Assembly (NCBI GenBank): GCA_964399085.1
Contig: CAYNPN010000005.1
Location: 1 to 64,000, forward strand
Direction: 5' to 3'
Source: CAYLJV01 sp964399085
GTDB taxonomy: Archaea; Hadarchaeota; Hadarchaeia; Hadarchaeales; JAGGTB01
DNA length: 64,000 nt
Shown in pieces: positions 52,654 to 61,666 of this stretch (positions are counted from its first letter, which is position 1; each line of letters opens with the position of its first letter). The notes beneath the pieces were generated by a model. It had not been told where the DNA came from, searched no databases, and saw only the letters and a list, made by a program, of their open reading frames with translations. A program made the translations under genes and the position numbers.

Positions 52654-53886
52654 ATGAATCCTAAAATAACCGTCCTTGGCGGAGTAGGATCCGTCGGAAG
52701 TACTGCAGTAGAAGCGCTTGCATCCAGCGGTATTCCTTCCGAGATTATCATTGGAGATATAAATATTGACAAAGCGGATGAGTTGGCTGAAGATTTAAAC
52801 GACGAAAAGATATCCGCTGTCAAAGTAGATGCAAACAAACCGGAGAGCATTAAAAATGCTATAGAAGGATCGGATGTTGTACTGAACTGCGTAGGACCCT
52901 TCTACGAATACGGTCCGAAAATATTGAGAGCGGTGATAGACTCGGGTATAGACTACGTAGATATATGCGATGATTTGGACGCTACGGAAGAGCTACTCGA
53001 AATGAATGAAAGAGCCGAGGAAGCAGATATAACCGCTCTTATAGGGATGGGAAGTTCGCCAGGATTTGCGAATTTACTGGTCAAATACTGTGTCGAAGAT
53101 TTGCTTGACGAAGTTGATTCTATCGATATTTATCACGCTCATGGAGGAGAGGAAACCGAAGGCCCTGCAGTGGTTAAACATCGAATCCATTCGATGTCTA
53201 TCCCAATACCCGTCTACGATAATAGTGAGTTTAAGAGAGTCGATCTATTTAGCGAAGAAGGAAAAGCCTACGAAGAAACCGTGAATTTCCGAGATTTGGG
53301 AACTTATGATGTTTACCTGTATCCCCACCCTGAGACCATAACTCTACCCGAACATTTTGAAGGAGTAGAAAGAGTCACGAACCTGGGATTAGTTCTCCCC
53401 CCGGAATACGCAAATTACATAAAATCGATGGTCAAATTGGGACTTACAGATGAGGAACCAATAAATGTTCAGGGGAAAGAGATAGCTCCTTTGAATTTTG
53501 CAGTTGCGTCCATATTATCAAAAAGAGAGGAATTCATGAAGGAGGCGGGAATTGAAGGTCCGAGAGGTTGCCTTAGAATTGACATTGGAGGAAGGAGCGA
53601 AGAGGGCGAAGAGAGGACCTATGTATTTTCGATGTCTTCAACGAGTCAGGGAATGGGAAGCGGAACTGGTATTCCAGCTGCCGTTGGGGCCCTTCTCATG
53701 GGGAAGGGTAGTGTAACCGGTAAAGGTGCACTTCCCCCGGAGGCCTGCGTCAACCCTACTGATGCACTCGATATCGCCGGGGAAATAATGCAAACCGACC
53801 AGGGAGAGGGTCTACCGGTCCACGCGGAGGTAAAAGACGAAAACGGTGACACAATTAGAGAATTAGATATCGGAGATTTGTTTTAA
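52654..53886 (+). CDS. Saccharopine-dehydrogenase-like NAD(P)-dependent oxidoreductase
   Basis: 410 residues of the LYS9-like family. N-terminal Rossmann VLGGVGSVGSTAVEALASSG binds a dinucleotide; VVLNCVGPFYEYGPKILRA and DYVDICDDLDATEELLEM are family patterns; a long catalytic domain follows. These enzymes oxidise or reduce C-N bonds or hydroxy groups; the substrate here is open. No lysine alpha-aminoadipate genes are nearby and lysine is made by the DAP route, so saccharopine is unlikely. It precedes the FGGY kinase by about 97 bases on the same strand. A TATA-like TTTTTATAATC lies upstream near 52611-52622. Confidence 0.8.
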   Translation: MNPKITVLGGVGSVGSTAVEALASSGIPSEIIIGDINIDKADELAEDLNDEKISAVKVDANKPESIKNAIEGSDVVLNCVGPFYEYGPKILRAVIDSGIDYVDICDDLDATEELLEMNERAEEADITALIGMGSSPGFANLLVKYCVEDLLDEVDSIDIYHAHGGEETEGPAVVKHRIHSMSIPIPVYDNSEFKRVDLFSEEGKAYEETVNFRDLGTYDVYLYPHPETITLPEHFEGVERVTNLGLVLPPEYANYIKSMVKLGLTDEEPINVQGKEIAPLNFAVASILSKREEFMKEAGIEGPRGCLRIDIGGRSEEGEERTYVFSMSSTSQGMGSGTGIPAAVGALLMGKGSVTGKGALPPEACVNPTDALDIAGEIMQTDQGEGLPVHAEVKDENGDTIRELDIGDLF

Positions 53887-53983
53887 CCATTTATTCATCT
53901 CATCAAAAATTCCCACTATTTAAGGCGAAACCGGGACTAACCCTAGGATGGGCAAATGGAATTTATAAATGAGAAGGTTTTGT

Positions 53984-55552
53984 ATGTCTGAGGACTATAT
54001 TCTCGCACATGATGTAGGTACCGGGAGTGACAAAGCAGCTATTTTAGATACAAGGGCAAACCTCATCGACCATCAAACCAGCGAATACGAAGTTTCACAT
54101 CCCGAAAAAGGTTGCGCCCTGCAGGACCCGGAAGAGTGCTGGTGGGAGGCCATTATAGAAACCACGGGGGGGTTATTGGAAGTAAATGAAGTTGAGCCCT
54201 CCGAAATCGAAGGGATTGTTTTCTCTGCCCAAATGTCCGGTACTTTGCCGGTAGATGAAGACGGTTCCCCTCTGCTCCCCTGCATGATCTGGCTTGATAC
54301 CAGAGCTTCGGTACAAGCCGAAGAAATGCTTAGCGGGGCGATAGAAATCGGAGGATACGATGTATTCACCCTGGCAGAGTTCGTATGGATCACCGGCGGA
54401 GCTCCCGGGCTCGCGGGGAAGGACCCAATTTCTAAAATTTTGTGGATCCGGGAAAATGAACCCGAGGTATATGAGCAGACCCACAAGTTCTTGAACGTCA
54501 AAGATTTTCTAATTCACAAAAGCACCGGAAACTTTGTGACTAGCGAGGATGATGCAAACCTCACCTGGTTGATGGACATTAGAACCAAGGAATGGTCGGA
54601 CGTTCTCTGTGAAAAATATGGAGTAAATATGGATAAGTTGCCTAAAATTAAAGAATCTCCCGAAATAGCCGGTGAACTAACCCCTAAAGCAGCAAATGAC
54701 CTCGGGCTCGAAACTGGAACCTCAGTCGTCGTGGGGAGTGGAGATGTAACATCCGCCGCAGTGGGTTCTGGAAGCGTTGGTGAAAAGGAAACTCACGGAT
54801 ACATAGGGACGAGCAGTTGGCTTGGAAGCCATACCTCCGACAGAAGAGGGGACCTGAGCCACTATATAGGGAGTATTTGTAGTGCCAATCCCCAAAAATA
54901 TCTCTGCATTGCGGAGCAGGAAAACGCAGGCGGTTGTCTAGAATGGATAAAAAATCAGATGTACAAGAGGGAAATGATAAGGTACGAGGAAAAGGTGGAG
55001 GAAATATACCAGCTTTTTGATCGCATTGTGGAGGATGTCGAGCCCGGCTCAAAGGATTTGATTTTTACTCCCTGGATTTATGGCGAACGCGCTCCCTTAG
55101 ACGATCATAGCGTGCGAGGGGGTTTCCATAACTTAAGCCTCGACCATTCCAGAGAACATCTTCTCAGAGCCGTCTTTGAAGGCGTGGCTTTCAATTTGAA
55201 ATGGGCCCTGAAATATCAAGAGGATTTAATCGGAAAAGTCGAGGGGATAAACTTTGTCGGGGGTGGAGCTAGCTCGGATGTCTGGTGTCAGATATTTGCG
55301 GATGTCCTGAACAGAAGAATCAACAAGGTTCAGAATCCCAGGGAAGCGGGAGTGAGAGGTGCTGCGATGATTGCCGCAGTCGGGCTGGGACATATCGAAA
55401 AGTTCGAAGATGTCAAAGAGCTCGTGGAAATAGAGAAAAGCTTCACTCCGAATTCCGAGAACCGGGAGATCTACGACGGATTGTTCGAGGAATTCAAGGA
55501 GATTTACTGGAATAACAAAGAGATGTACGAGAGGTTGAATGAAATCCCTTAA
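53984..55552 (+). CDS. FGGY-family carbohydrate kinase
   Basis: About 522 residues from MSEDYILAHDVGTGSDKAA, using the second Met (behind GAGAAGG), not ATG 53969. Actin-like ATPase core: phosphate-1 DVGTGSDKA, catalytic Asp in VVGSGDVTSAAVGSGSVG, adenosine site VGGGASSDVWCQIFADVL and the end INKVQNPREAGVRGAA. Closest feel is xylulokinase/ribulokinase-like. FGGY enzymes phosphorylate ketoses, alditols or keto-acids such as 3-keto-gulonate at a terminal hydroxyl. Positioned just before the ComB-like and RLP genes, it would make the phosphorylated substrate for them. Confidence 0.88.
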   Translation: MSEDYILAHDVGTGSDKAAILDTRANLIDHQTSEYEVSHPEKGCALQDPEECWWEAIIETTGGLLEVNEVEPSEIEGIVFSAQMSGTLPVDEDGSPLLPCMIWLDTRASVQAEEMLSGAIEIGGYDVFTLAEFVWITGGAPGLAGKDPISKILWIRENEPEVYEQTHKFLNVKDFLIHKSTGNFVTSEDDANLTWLMDIRTKEWSDVLCEKYGVNMDKLPKIKESPEIAGELTPKAANDLGLETGTSVVVGSGDVTSAAVGSGSVGEKETHGYIGTSSWLGSHTSDRRGDLSHYIGSICSANPQKYLCIAEQENAGGCLEWIKNQMYKREMIRYEEKVEEIYQLFDRIVEDVEPGSKDLIFTPWIYGERAPLDDHSVRGGFHNLSLDHSREHLLRAVFEGVAFNLKWALKYQEDLIGKVEGINFVGGGASSDVWCQIFADVLNRRINKVQNPREAGVRGAAMIAAVGLGHIEKFEDVKELVEIEKSFTPNSENREIYDGLFEEFKEIYWNNKEMYERLNEIP

Positions 55553-55584
55553 AGATCGGAAGCTTATGGAGAGGTTTACTCAGG

Positions 55585-56346
55585 ATGGAAGTTGAAGTCT
55601 CAATCGGCGGCCCGGAAAAATTGGACGGAACTCTGGTATTGGTGGACGTCTATAAATCCAGCACTGCCATCACCGTAGCCCTAGAAAACGGTGGCAAATT
55701 TGTACTCCCCTTCGCAGATGAGGAGAAAGCCAGAGATGCGAGAAAAAATTGGGATGACGGGGAAGCTACCCTGGCAGGTGAAAAAATCGGGATGAAGATT
55801 GATGGCTTCGATATGAACATTTCTCCAAGAGAAATGAGTGAAGAAAATGTAGAAAACCAAGTGTTGATTTATAAGTCCGACAATCTAACGCGGATTATCG
55901 AAAAGTGCAAGGACGCCGAAGAGGTTCTCATCGGAGGTTTGATTAACGCAAAAGCAGTCGGCAAATACCTCAACGAAACCGAACCCGAAAGGGTGGAAAT
56001 CATCGCCTGCGGGACCTATAACAAGGATACGATCGGCGAATTTCTGGAAATACCCTGCGACTCGCACAATGAAGTCGGTATAGAGGATGTAATTGGCGCC
56101 GGATCGATTTGCAGTTATTTAGATGGCGATTACTTCTCCGATCTCGCGCTATTGGCTGTTTTAGCGTACGAAAATCAGGATTGGAAGGAGAAGGTCAAGG
56201 AGGGATGTGTGATTCGTGCCCTGCAGAAAGTAGGTGACGAGAAAGATATCCCTCTATGTCTCACGGAGAATAAAATCGATACAATTCCGACTCTGGATGG
56301 AGATCGGATCGTGAAAATGGTTCATAAAGGTGTTAAACGGAGGTGA
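55585..56346 (+). CDS. ComB-like (2-phosphosulfolactate phosphatase family) protein
   Basis: 253 residues. The family pattern is clear: VLVDVYKSSTAITVALENGG (DVLRASTT-type in classic ComB), AGEKIGMKIDGFDMNISPRE, IYKSDNLTRII in place of TTNGT, VLIGGLINAKAV, and GIEDVIGAGSICSYL. ComB removes phosphate from 2-phospho-3-sulfolactate in coenzyme M synthesis. The substitutions (DVYKSS for DVLRAS; KSDN for TTNG) and the RLP neighbourhood, without comA or comC, suggest another phospho-acid substrate. It ends seven bases before the RLP start, so they are tightly coupled. Confidence 0.8.
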   Translation: MEVEVSIGGPEKLDGTLVLVDVYKSSTAITVALENGGKFVLPFADEEKARDARKNWDDGEATLAGEKIGMKIDGFDMNISPREMSEENVENQVLIYKSDNLTRIIEKCKDAEEVLIGGLINAKAVGKYLNETEPERVEIIACGTYNKDTIGEFLEIPCDSHNEVGIEDVIGAGSICSYLDGDYFSDLALLAVLAYENQDWKEKVKEGCVIRALQKVGDEKDIPLCLTENKIDTIPTLDGDRIVKMVHKGVKRR

Positions 56347-56352
56347 AATTCA

Positions 56353-57654
56353 TTGACTAAACTCCCATCTAACCTAGACGGTATAGATATCGAGAACCAC
56401 ATAGTCGCTACTTATTACATCGAAACACCATTCGACGAAATTACTCCCGTTGCAGACGCTTTCGCCAAGGAACAATCAACCGGGACTTGGACAGACGTCC
56501 CCATCGAAAACACCGAAATGGTCGAAAAGAGAACTGCCAAAGTGACGGAGATTCGGAAGCTCCCCATCGATCTAGAAGGAGCCAACGCGTGTTATCTCCA
56601 ATTGGCCTTTCCAGTGGACAACATTCCGCCCGAGTTTTCAACTCTTCTCGCATCTGTAACTGGCAACATAATGATGTTCTCTCGAAACAAGTGGGCGATT
56701 AAACTGACGGACATCAGATTTCCGGAGGCATGGCTGTCGAACTTTGAAGGGCCTCAGTTCGGAATCGAGGGCCTACGGAATGAGCTCGGTGTCCCGGAGA
56801 GGCCACTGATAAACAACATGATCAAACCCTGTACGGGACACGACGTAGAAACCCACGTGGAACTGTTCCGGGAAGCCGCTTATGGAGGTATAGACGTGAT
56901 TAAAGACGACGAATTATTGACCGATCCGGAATACAATCCCTTCTTCGAAAGGGTAGAAGGATGTATGGAGGCGGTTGAAGAAGTAGAGGAAGAGACTGGT
57001 GAAAAAACACTCTACACCGCAAATGTGACAGGGGCAATAAAGGACCTCAGGGAAAGAGCAAGAAAAGCAGTTGATAAAGGAGTTAACGCCCTGATGCTGG
57101 ATAGTTCTGTAGGACTCAGCGGGCTGAGGATGTTGACAGAGGACCAAGAGATAAATGTGCCTATCCTCTATCATCCAGACTTCATGGGTAATTTTTGCGG
57201 GGCCGAAAAAGCGGGGATAGATATGGGTGCATACACCAAGATGGCCAGAATAGCAGGAGCCGACATATTGTTCACCACGGACTACAGAGGCAAATTCCCG
57301 GGTGCGACAAAGGATCTGGCGAAACGTTGCCTTACCGCCGTTACGCAGGATTTACACGACATTCCCAAAGCCATGCCCTTCGTCACGGGCGGAGGAGTTC
57401 ACCCCGGAGTTGTACCGGGATTGATAGGCGACTACGGTGAAGACATAATGATCGGCGTAGGAGGGGGACTTCACGGGCACCCAGACGGCCCTCGTGCCGG
57501 CGGCAGAGCTCTCAGACAGGCCATTGATGCCGCAGTAAACGAGATTCCGTTGGAGGAAGCCGCAGAAGAACATCCCGAGTTGCAAGCCGCATTAAATAAG
57601 TGGGGAATCATCGAATCCTCCAAGGACGCCGAAGAACTGTACGAAACCAGATAG
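56353..57654 (+). CDS. RuBisCO-like protein (form IV type)
   Basis: 433 residues, TTG start behind GGAGGTGA. The RuBisCO fold is evident: EQSTGTWT (E40, T45, W46), GNIM (N105), carbamylated-Lys site VIKDDE with K184, D186, E187, loop-6 Lys in YRGKFPG (K314) and the phosphate site GGGLHGHPDGPRAG. But IKPCTG has Cys160 where carboxylases have the second active-site Lys, YHPDF has Pro where Arg binds phosphate, the H327 equivalent is Thr, and the S379 region reads TGGG. It should enolise a phosphorylated ketose or decarboxylate a keto-acid phosphate rather than fix CO2. Last gene of the cluster. Confidence 0.88.
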   Translation: MTKLPSNLDGIDIENHIVATYYIETPFDEITPVADAFAKEQSTGTWTDVPIENTEMVEKRTAKVTEIRKLPIDLEGANACYLQLAFPVDNIPPEFSTLLASVTGNIMMFSRNKWAIKLTDIRFPEAWLSNFEGPQFGIEGLRNELGVPERPLINNMIKPCTGHDVETHVELFREAAYGGIDVIKDDELLTDPEYNPFFERVEGCMEAVEEVEEETGEKTLYTANVTGAIKDLRERARKAVDKGVNALMLDSSVGLSGLRMLTEDQEINVPILYHPDFMGNFCGAEKAGIDMGAYTKMARIAGADILFTTDYRGKFPGATKDLAKRCLTAVTQDLHDIPKAMPFVTGGGVHPGVVPGLIGDYGEDIMIGVGGGLHGHPDGPRAGGRALRQAIDAAVNEIPLEEAAEEHPELQAALNKWGIIESSKDAEELYETR

Positions 57655-57757
57655 AGACGGCCTCTCCAGGAAAGGATTGAAAGGACATTCGAATATTCCT
57701 GGTCTCTCTTTCTCTTTTTTATTTTTACGTGAGAAAAATTAGGGAATCGGATCTATT

Positions 57758-59260
57758 CTAGAGTTCGTAGATTTTTCCCAGCTTGTTCTTGATGTATTCC
57801 GTAAAATAGGACGGTTCAAGCTTCTCGTTTGTTACCCTTTGAATAAACTCCTGGGTGGGATATCGCTTTCCATGACGATGTATTTTCTCCCCAAGCCATT
57901 TTTTCAATTCCTCAAAATTCCCGTTCTCGATTTTCTCGTTTATCCTCTCGATCTCTTTGTCAAGTGTATCATAGATTTGAGCGGCTAGAACGCTTCCGAG
58001 GGAGTAAGTCGGGAAGTATCCGATGGACCCGTGAGACCAGTGCACATCCTGCAGACATCCCTCGGAATCCCTGTCCGGACGGACTCCGAGATAACTTTCC
58101 ATCTTGTCGTTCCAGACTTCCGGAATTTCTTCGATTTCCAAATCTCCCTGAATCATATCTTTCTCAATCTCGAATCTGAGAACTATGTGCATATGATATG
58201 TTAACTCGTCCGCCTCGACCCTTATTACATTGTCTTCGTGGACCTGATTCAAAATCTCATAGGTATCATTGACCGAAATGTCTAAGGAAGGGAATTTTTC
58301 CTTGAGCTTGGGTAGGATCAACTTCCAAAAATACCTAGATCTACCTATGTGATTCTCCCAAAGTCTAGATTGTGACTCGTGGAAGGTCATCTCTCGCGAC
58401 TCTCCAAGGGGGGTTCCGTAGTCATCCTTCGGGAGGCCTAGAGTATAGGTAGCATGTCCAAACTCATGGATTGTACTCAGGATTGAATCCAACAAATTAT
58501 CTCCAAATCTTGTAGTAATTCGAACGTCATATTGCGTGCCCGTCGTAAACGGGTGGGGAGAGGTATCTAAGCGGCCGTGATTCCAATCGAAACCCAACAA
58601 TGTTAATACTTCTCGCGCGAATTCTTCCTGTTTTTCCTCCGGGAAGTCGCCCTTCAATCTCTTCTTGTTCAAATCTGCCCCTGAACTCTTTATTTTCTCG
58701 ATGAAGGGGACAAGTTCCTTTTTCAAATGCTTGAGGATTTCAGCAGCATCGTCGAGTCCGATATAGGGTTCGAAATCCTGGAAGAGTACGCCGTATAGAG
58801 GTGAGTTCGGATCGATATGATTGGCATATTCCTTCTTCATGTCGACCATGTCTCTCAAAATAGGTTCGAATTCGGAGAATTCGTTCTGCTCTTTTGACTC
58901 TACCCAAATCGTGAAGGCCTCTGAAGCGGTCTTCGATATATTCTCAACCAATTCCGTCGGAACCTTGATGGCCCTTTCATATCTCCTCCTGACCTCCCTC
59001 ACGACTGCCTGTTTTTCGGGGGAAATATTCTCCGTGTCGATATCGTCGAGCAATCCTTCAGTTTTTTCATCGGTCAACAACTCGTGCTGAATTGACGAGA
59101 GTGTCGAAAGCTGTCGGGAACGGGCGGGTGTACCGGCAGGAGGCATCATAGTCTGCTGGTCCCAACTGAGAATGCTTCCAGCATGTCCGAGATTGCTGAT
59201 TTTCTTAATCCTCTCGATTAACTCTTCATAATTTCTTTGAGAATCTGATTTAGTCGTCAT
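57758..59260 (-). CDS. Carboxypeptidase Taq (M32) metallopeptidase
   Basis: 500 residues. Zinc motif IHEFGHATYTLG (HExxH), third ligand region MTFHESQSRLWENHIGRS, and RVEADELTYHMHIVLRFEIE, all M32 hallmarks. It removes C-terminal residues from peptides in the cytoplasm, broad specificity except proline. Length matches. Convergent with the RuBisCO-like gene and independent of it. Confidence 0.93.
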   Translation of the reverse strand: MTTKSDSQRNYEELIERIKKISNLGHAGSILSWDQQTMMPPAGTPARSRQLSTLSSIQHELLTDEKTEGLLDDIDTENISPEKQAVVREVRRRYERAIKVPTELVENISKTASEAFTIWVESKEQNEFSEFEPILRDMVDMKKEYANHIDPNSPLYGVLFQDFEPYIGLDDAAEILKHLKKELVPFIEKIKSSGADLNKKRLKGDFPEEKQEEFAREVLTLLGFDWNHGRLDTSPHPFTTGTQYDVRITTRFGDNLLDSILSTIHEFGHATYTLGLPKDDYGTPLGESREMTFHESQSRLWENHIGRSRYFWKLILPKLKEKFPSLDISVNDTYEILNQVHEDNVIRVEADELTYHMHIVLRFEIEKDMIQGDLEIEEIPEVWNDKMESYLGVRPDRDSEGCLQDVHWSHGSIGYFPTYSLGSVLAAQIYDTLDKEIERINEKIENGNFEELKKWLGEKIHRHGKRYPTQEFIQRVTNEKLEPSYFTEYIKNKLGKIYEL

Positions 59261-59373
59261 CTCAACGCGATATAATAACTACTCGTTTAAGTGCTTGACC
59301 TATTTTCGTAATTGCTAAACGGATGAAAAAGTTTGAAAATAAAAAAAGGTGAGGGAGGGGGGGGTAGCTACTA

Positions 59374-60045
59374 CTATTCCGACTCCTTATGACAGAGCCA
59401 CCAATCATAGCACTCAATCTCTCCGGATTCCTCCTGTTCCTCCCGCTTCCTTATCGTCTCCACATCGCCCGCGGGTGGGAGAATTACTCTGTCTCCTATA
59501 AGTTCATTATCGGGCCAGTTGGCCGGTATCGCAACTCCCTTCTCTTCGGATTTCTGGAACCCCTTTATCATTCTGACGAACTCGTCCATATTTCTTCCCA
59601 GCTCGGCCGGATAATACAATATAGCCCTTATCGTCGACTCGGGATCGACTATGTATACAGCTCTCACGGTCGCGGTTCCCGAACCTGGATGAATAAGGCC
59701 GAGAGCTTCCGCCACCTTTCCAGTTCCGTCGGCTATAATGGGGAACTTTATTTCTTCCCCCAGGTTATCCTCGATCCATTCCGCCCACTTCAGATGGCTG
59801 TGAACCTGATCTATGCTCAGGCCCAGCAGCTCCGTGTTCAATTCCTTAAACTGATCGTATCTCTTCTGAAATGCGTAGAATTCCGAGGTACACACCGGCG
59901 TAAAGTCGCCCGGATGGGAGAAAAGTATCAACCATTTTCCCTCGTAGTCGTCGGGCAACTTCCTCGTTCCATGAGTCGTTTTTACTTCCATCTTGGGGAA
60001 CTTATCTCCTATCAAAGGCGTTCCTTTCTCTTTTTCTTCTTCCAT
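59374..60045 (-). CDS. Peroxiredoxin (Prx6-like archaeal type)
   Basis: 223 residues. Peroxidatic Cys in SHPGDFTPVCTSEFYAFQ, catalytic Arg in AVYIVDPESTIRAILYYP-type strand, and C-terminal cysteines CYDWWLC as in Aeropyrum-type thioredoxin peroxidases, where they resolve the sulfenic acid. It reduces H2O2 and alkyl peroxides. Start supported by GGGAGGTGATTTA. A long antisense frame lies over it but is not coding. Confidence 0.94.
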   Translation of the reverse strand: MEEEKEKGTPLIGDKFPKMEVKTTHGTRKLPDDYEGKWLILFSHPGDFTPVCTSEFYAFQKRYDQFKELNTELLGLSIDQVHSHLKWAEWIEDNLGEEIKFPIIADGTGKVAEALGLIHPGSGTATVRAVYIVDPESTIRAILYYPAELGRNMDEFVRMIKGFQKSEEKGVAIPANWPDNELIGDRVILPPAGDVETIRKREEQEESGEIECYDWWLCHKESE

Positions 60046-60584
60046 TAAATCACCTCCCTGCTATATCTATTTTTATCCTTATTTTGAAAAATATCTCTAA
60101 TTAACAAATTAAATGGTCCTTTTGTCTATAAAAAGATAATAATTCACCATCAATCAATAATAAATTTAGAATAGTTAGATAAAAAAAATTTCCGGAATCA
60201 TAGGGTCATTAAAATGAAATAAAAACCTATTTTCTCCTTTTTGTTCAAAAACGAAGGAGGATTCCCAAGCAGGTGCAAAAGGATACATTCTAAAAAGTAG
60301 AATTTTTTACCTCATTTATGGAGAAGTTGATTAAATCTTTCAATTCACCATATCGAAGATTTTCCAGAGGTTTTTATCTTAAAATTAACAGAAAAGTTAA
60401 GCCAATAGAAAAAAATAAAACTTTTTTAGAGAGTCTATATCCTTACTAATGATTTTTATAATATTGAAAATGGAGATTAGGCAATTTTCGTGGAGGCTTT
60501 TTTCATAGATTCTATTTTTGAAAGCTAATTCAACAATTTTACGTCTTATTTTCAATAGATAAGTTTTAAGGGTATAGAAGCCGA
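60046..60584. other. Long AT-rich region without a gene
   Basis: More than 500 bases of very AT-rich DNA between the divergent peroxiredoxin and alba genes. Many short A/T runs and TATA-like sites are present. A 37-codon minus-strand frame (starting MYPFAPAWESSFVFEQKG near 60290) has no ribosome site and is not convincing. I see no repeats marking an origin. Confidence 0.3.
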
Positions 60585-60691
60585 TTTATAACTGAATAGA
60601 TCGAGAAACCTGCGACGACTAAGTAGGGAATCCAAAAGTTTCGGAGACAACGAAAGTCGGGCATACAGGTGATTCGATAGGAGGTGAAATA
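60585..60691 (+). promoter_or_regulatory. TATA box and structured 5' leader of alba
   Basis: TTTATAAC (60585-60592) predicts a start near 60612, leaving an ~80-base leader. Within it CGACT (60616-60620) can pair with AGTCG (60655-60659), and TTTCG (60639-60643) with CGAAA (60651-60655). GGAGGTGA lies at the end. Long leaders are unusual beside the leaderless genes here, so this may be a control element. Confidence 0.4.
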
Positions 60692-60973
60692 ATGACAGAT
60701 GATAACGTGGTTTATGTTGGAAGCAAGAAAGAGGTAATGAGCTATGTGTTGGCGGTGACGACCCAGTTCAACAAGGGAAGTGACGAAGTGATTCTGAAGG
60801 CTCGTGGAGGAGCCATCAGCAGAGCCGTCGATACTGCGGAGATAACCAAAAACAGGTTCCTACAGAATCTGGATATTTTGGATATAACGACTGACACGGA
60901 AGAACTAGAAAACGAAGACGGCACTACCTCGAATGTTTCTTCCATGTCCATAACACTCGGAGAAAGCGCATAG
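60692..60973 (+). CDS. albA: Alba chromatin protein
   Basis: 93 residues. The start NVVYVGSKKEVMSYVLAVTT and the DNA-binding loop LKARGGAISRAVDTAEITKN with RFLQNLDILDI match the Alba fold. It coats DNA and RNA as dimers; binding is tuned by acetylation of a lysine in other archaea, though the usual paired Lys16/17 is not obvious here. The acidic tail part is typical of mesophilic or halophilic forms. GGAGGTGA is five bases upstream of the ATG. Confidence 0.94.
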   Translation: MTDDNVVYVGSKKEVMSYVLAVTTQFNKGSDEVILKARGGAISRAVDTAEITKNRFLQNLDILDITTDTEELENEDGTTSNVSSMSITLGESA

Positions 60974-61020
60974 AGATCGCTTTTCTCTGATTTTCTTTTT
61001 TTATTTTTCATCGTTGAGGA

Positions 61021-61497
61021 CTAGAAAGTGTAGGAGTTTTCAAACGATCGGGAATCGGAGATTTGCCCAAAGACCATTTTCGCTTTTATCTTCCCTTCAA
61101 CAGTCATCTTAAAGCTCCCACCTTCTAAGGTATTTACTAAAGCTTCACCTAAATCGGCATACTCAACAGTGACTGACTGGCTCACCGTTTCTGTTTCCCC
61201 CGCTGAGACTTCAATTTTAGGGATATTCTCTTCCCCTATTTTTTGGCCACTGACGTAAATTTCGTAAACACCGGTGAAAGGTGGTGAATCGTAACTGGAG
61301 GGATTGTGGAACTTAATCTCAAAAGGGATATCTATACTAGTGAGACTTACATCGGGGACTCCTGAACCTATGACTCCCGCTTCAATATTGTTCATCGCTT
61401 TGCTTTCCTGATAGTAAGTATACCCTGAAAACCCCAATATTACTAAGATGATTAGTATTCCGAGGCCGACGGTGGCACCAATTCCTTTGTCTCTCAT
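61021..61497 (-). CDS. Membrane-anchored LEA14/WHy-domain protein
   Basis: 158 residues. One N-terminal membrane helix (GLGILIILVILGFSGYTYY), then a beta-sandwich with the LEA type 2 pattern SLTSIDIPFEIKFHNPSSYD, VYEIYVSGQKIGEENIP and SAGETETVSQSVTVEY. LEA14-like domains are tied to desiccation and osmotic stress; archaeal membrane-anchored copies have no proven role. GAGGTGAG precedes the ATG. Convergent with alba. Confidence 0.82.
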   Translation of the reverse strand: MRDKGIGATVGLGILIILVILGFSGYTYYQESKAMNNIEAGVIGSGVPDVSLTSIDIPFEIKFHNPSSYDSPPFTGVYEIYVSGQKIGEENIPKIEVSAGETETVSQSVTVEYADLGEALVNTLEGGSFKMTVEGKIKAKMVFGQISDSRSFENSYTF

Positions 61498-61666
61498 AAT
61501 TTTCTCACCTCATCTGCAGACAACTGAATTTAGGGGTTTAAGATACATTAACTTTCGTCGTCGGGGATCATTCTACCTCTTCAGGAAAGATTCATTTCGA
61601 TAAGTCTCAGAATACTCTTTTTGATAAGTATTTCAAATCCTCGTGTTTCTTCCAATTATAACTAAG

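Noticed and set aside
52654..53886. Assigning the oxidoreductase to lysine (saccharopine) metabolism
   Set aside because: Lysine is made by the DAP route in this window and the gene sits in the RLP cluster. Family membership alone does not set the substrate.
56353..57654. Reading the RuBisCO homologue as a form III carboxylase of the AMP pathway
   Set aside because: Cys at the second active-site Lys, Pro at the phosphate-binding Arg, and the changed His and Ser positions argue against CO2 fixation. No AMP phosphorylase or ribose-1,5-bisphosphate isomerase gene is adjacent.
59389..60048. A 219-codon plus-strand open frame over the peroxiredoxin gene
   Set aside because: Antisense shadow of a clear peroxiredoxin with intact catalytic motifs.
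60046..60584. Replication origin in the AT-rich gap before alba
   Set aside because: No repeated origin-box motifs and no orc1/cdc6 gene in the window. AT-richness alone is not enough.
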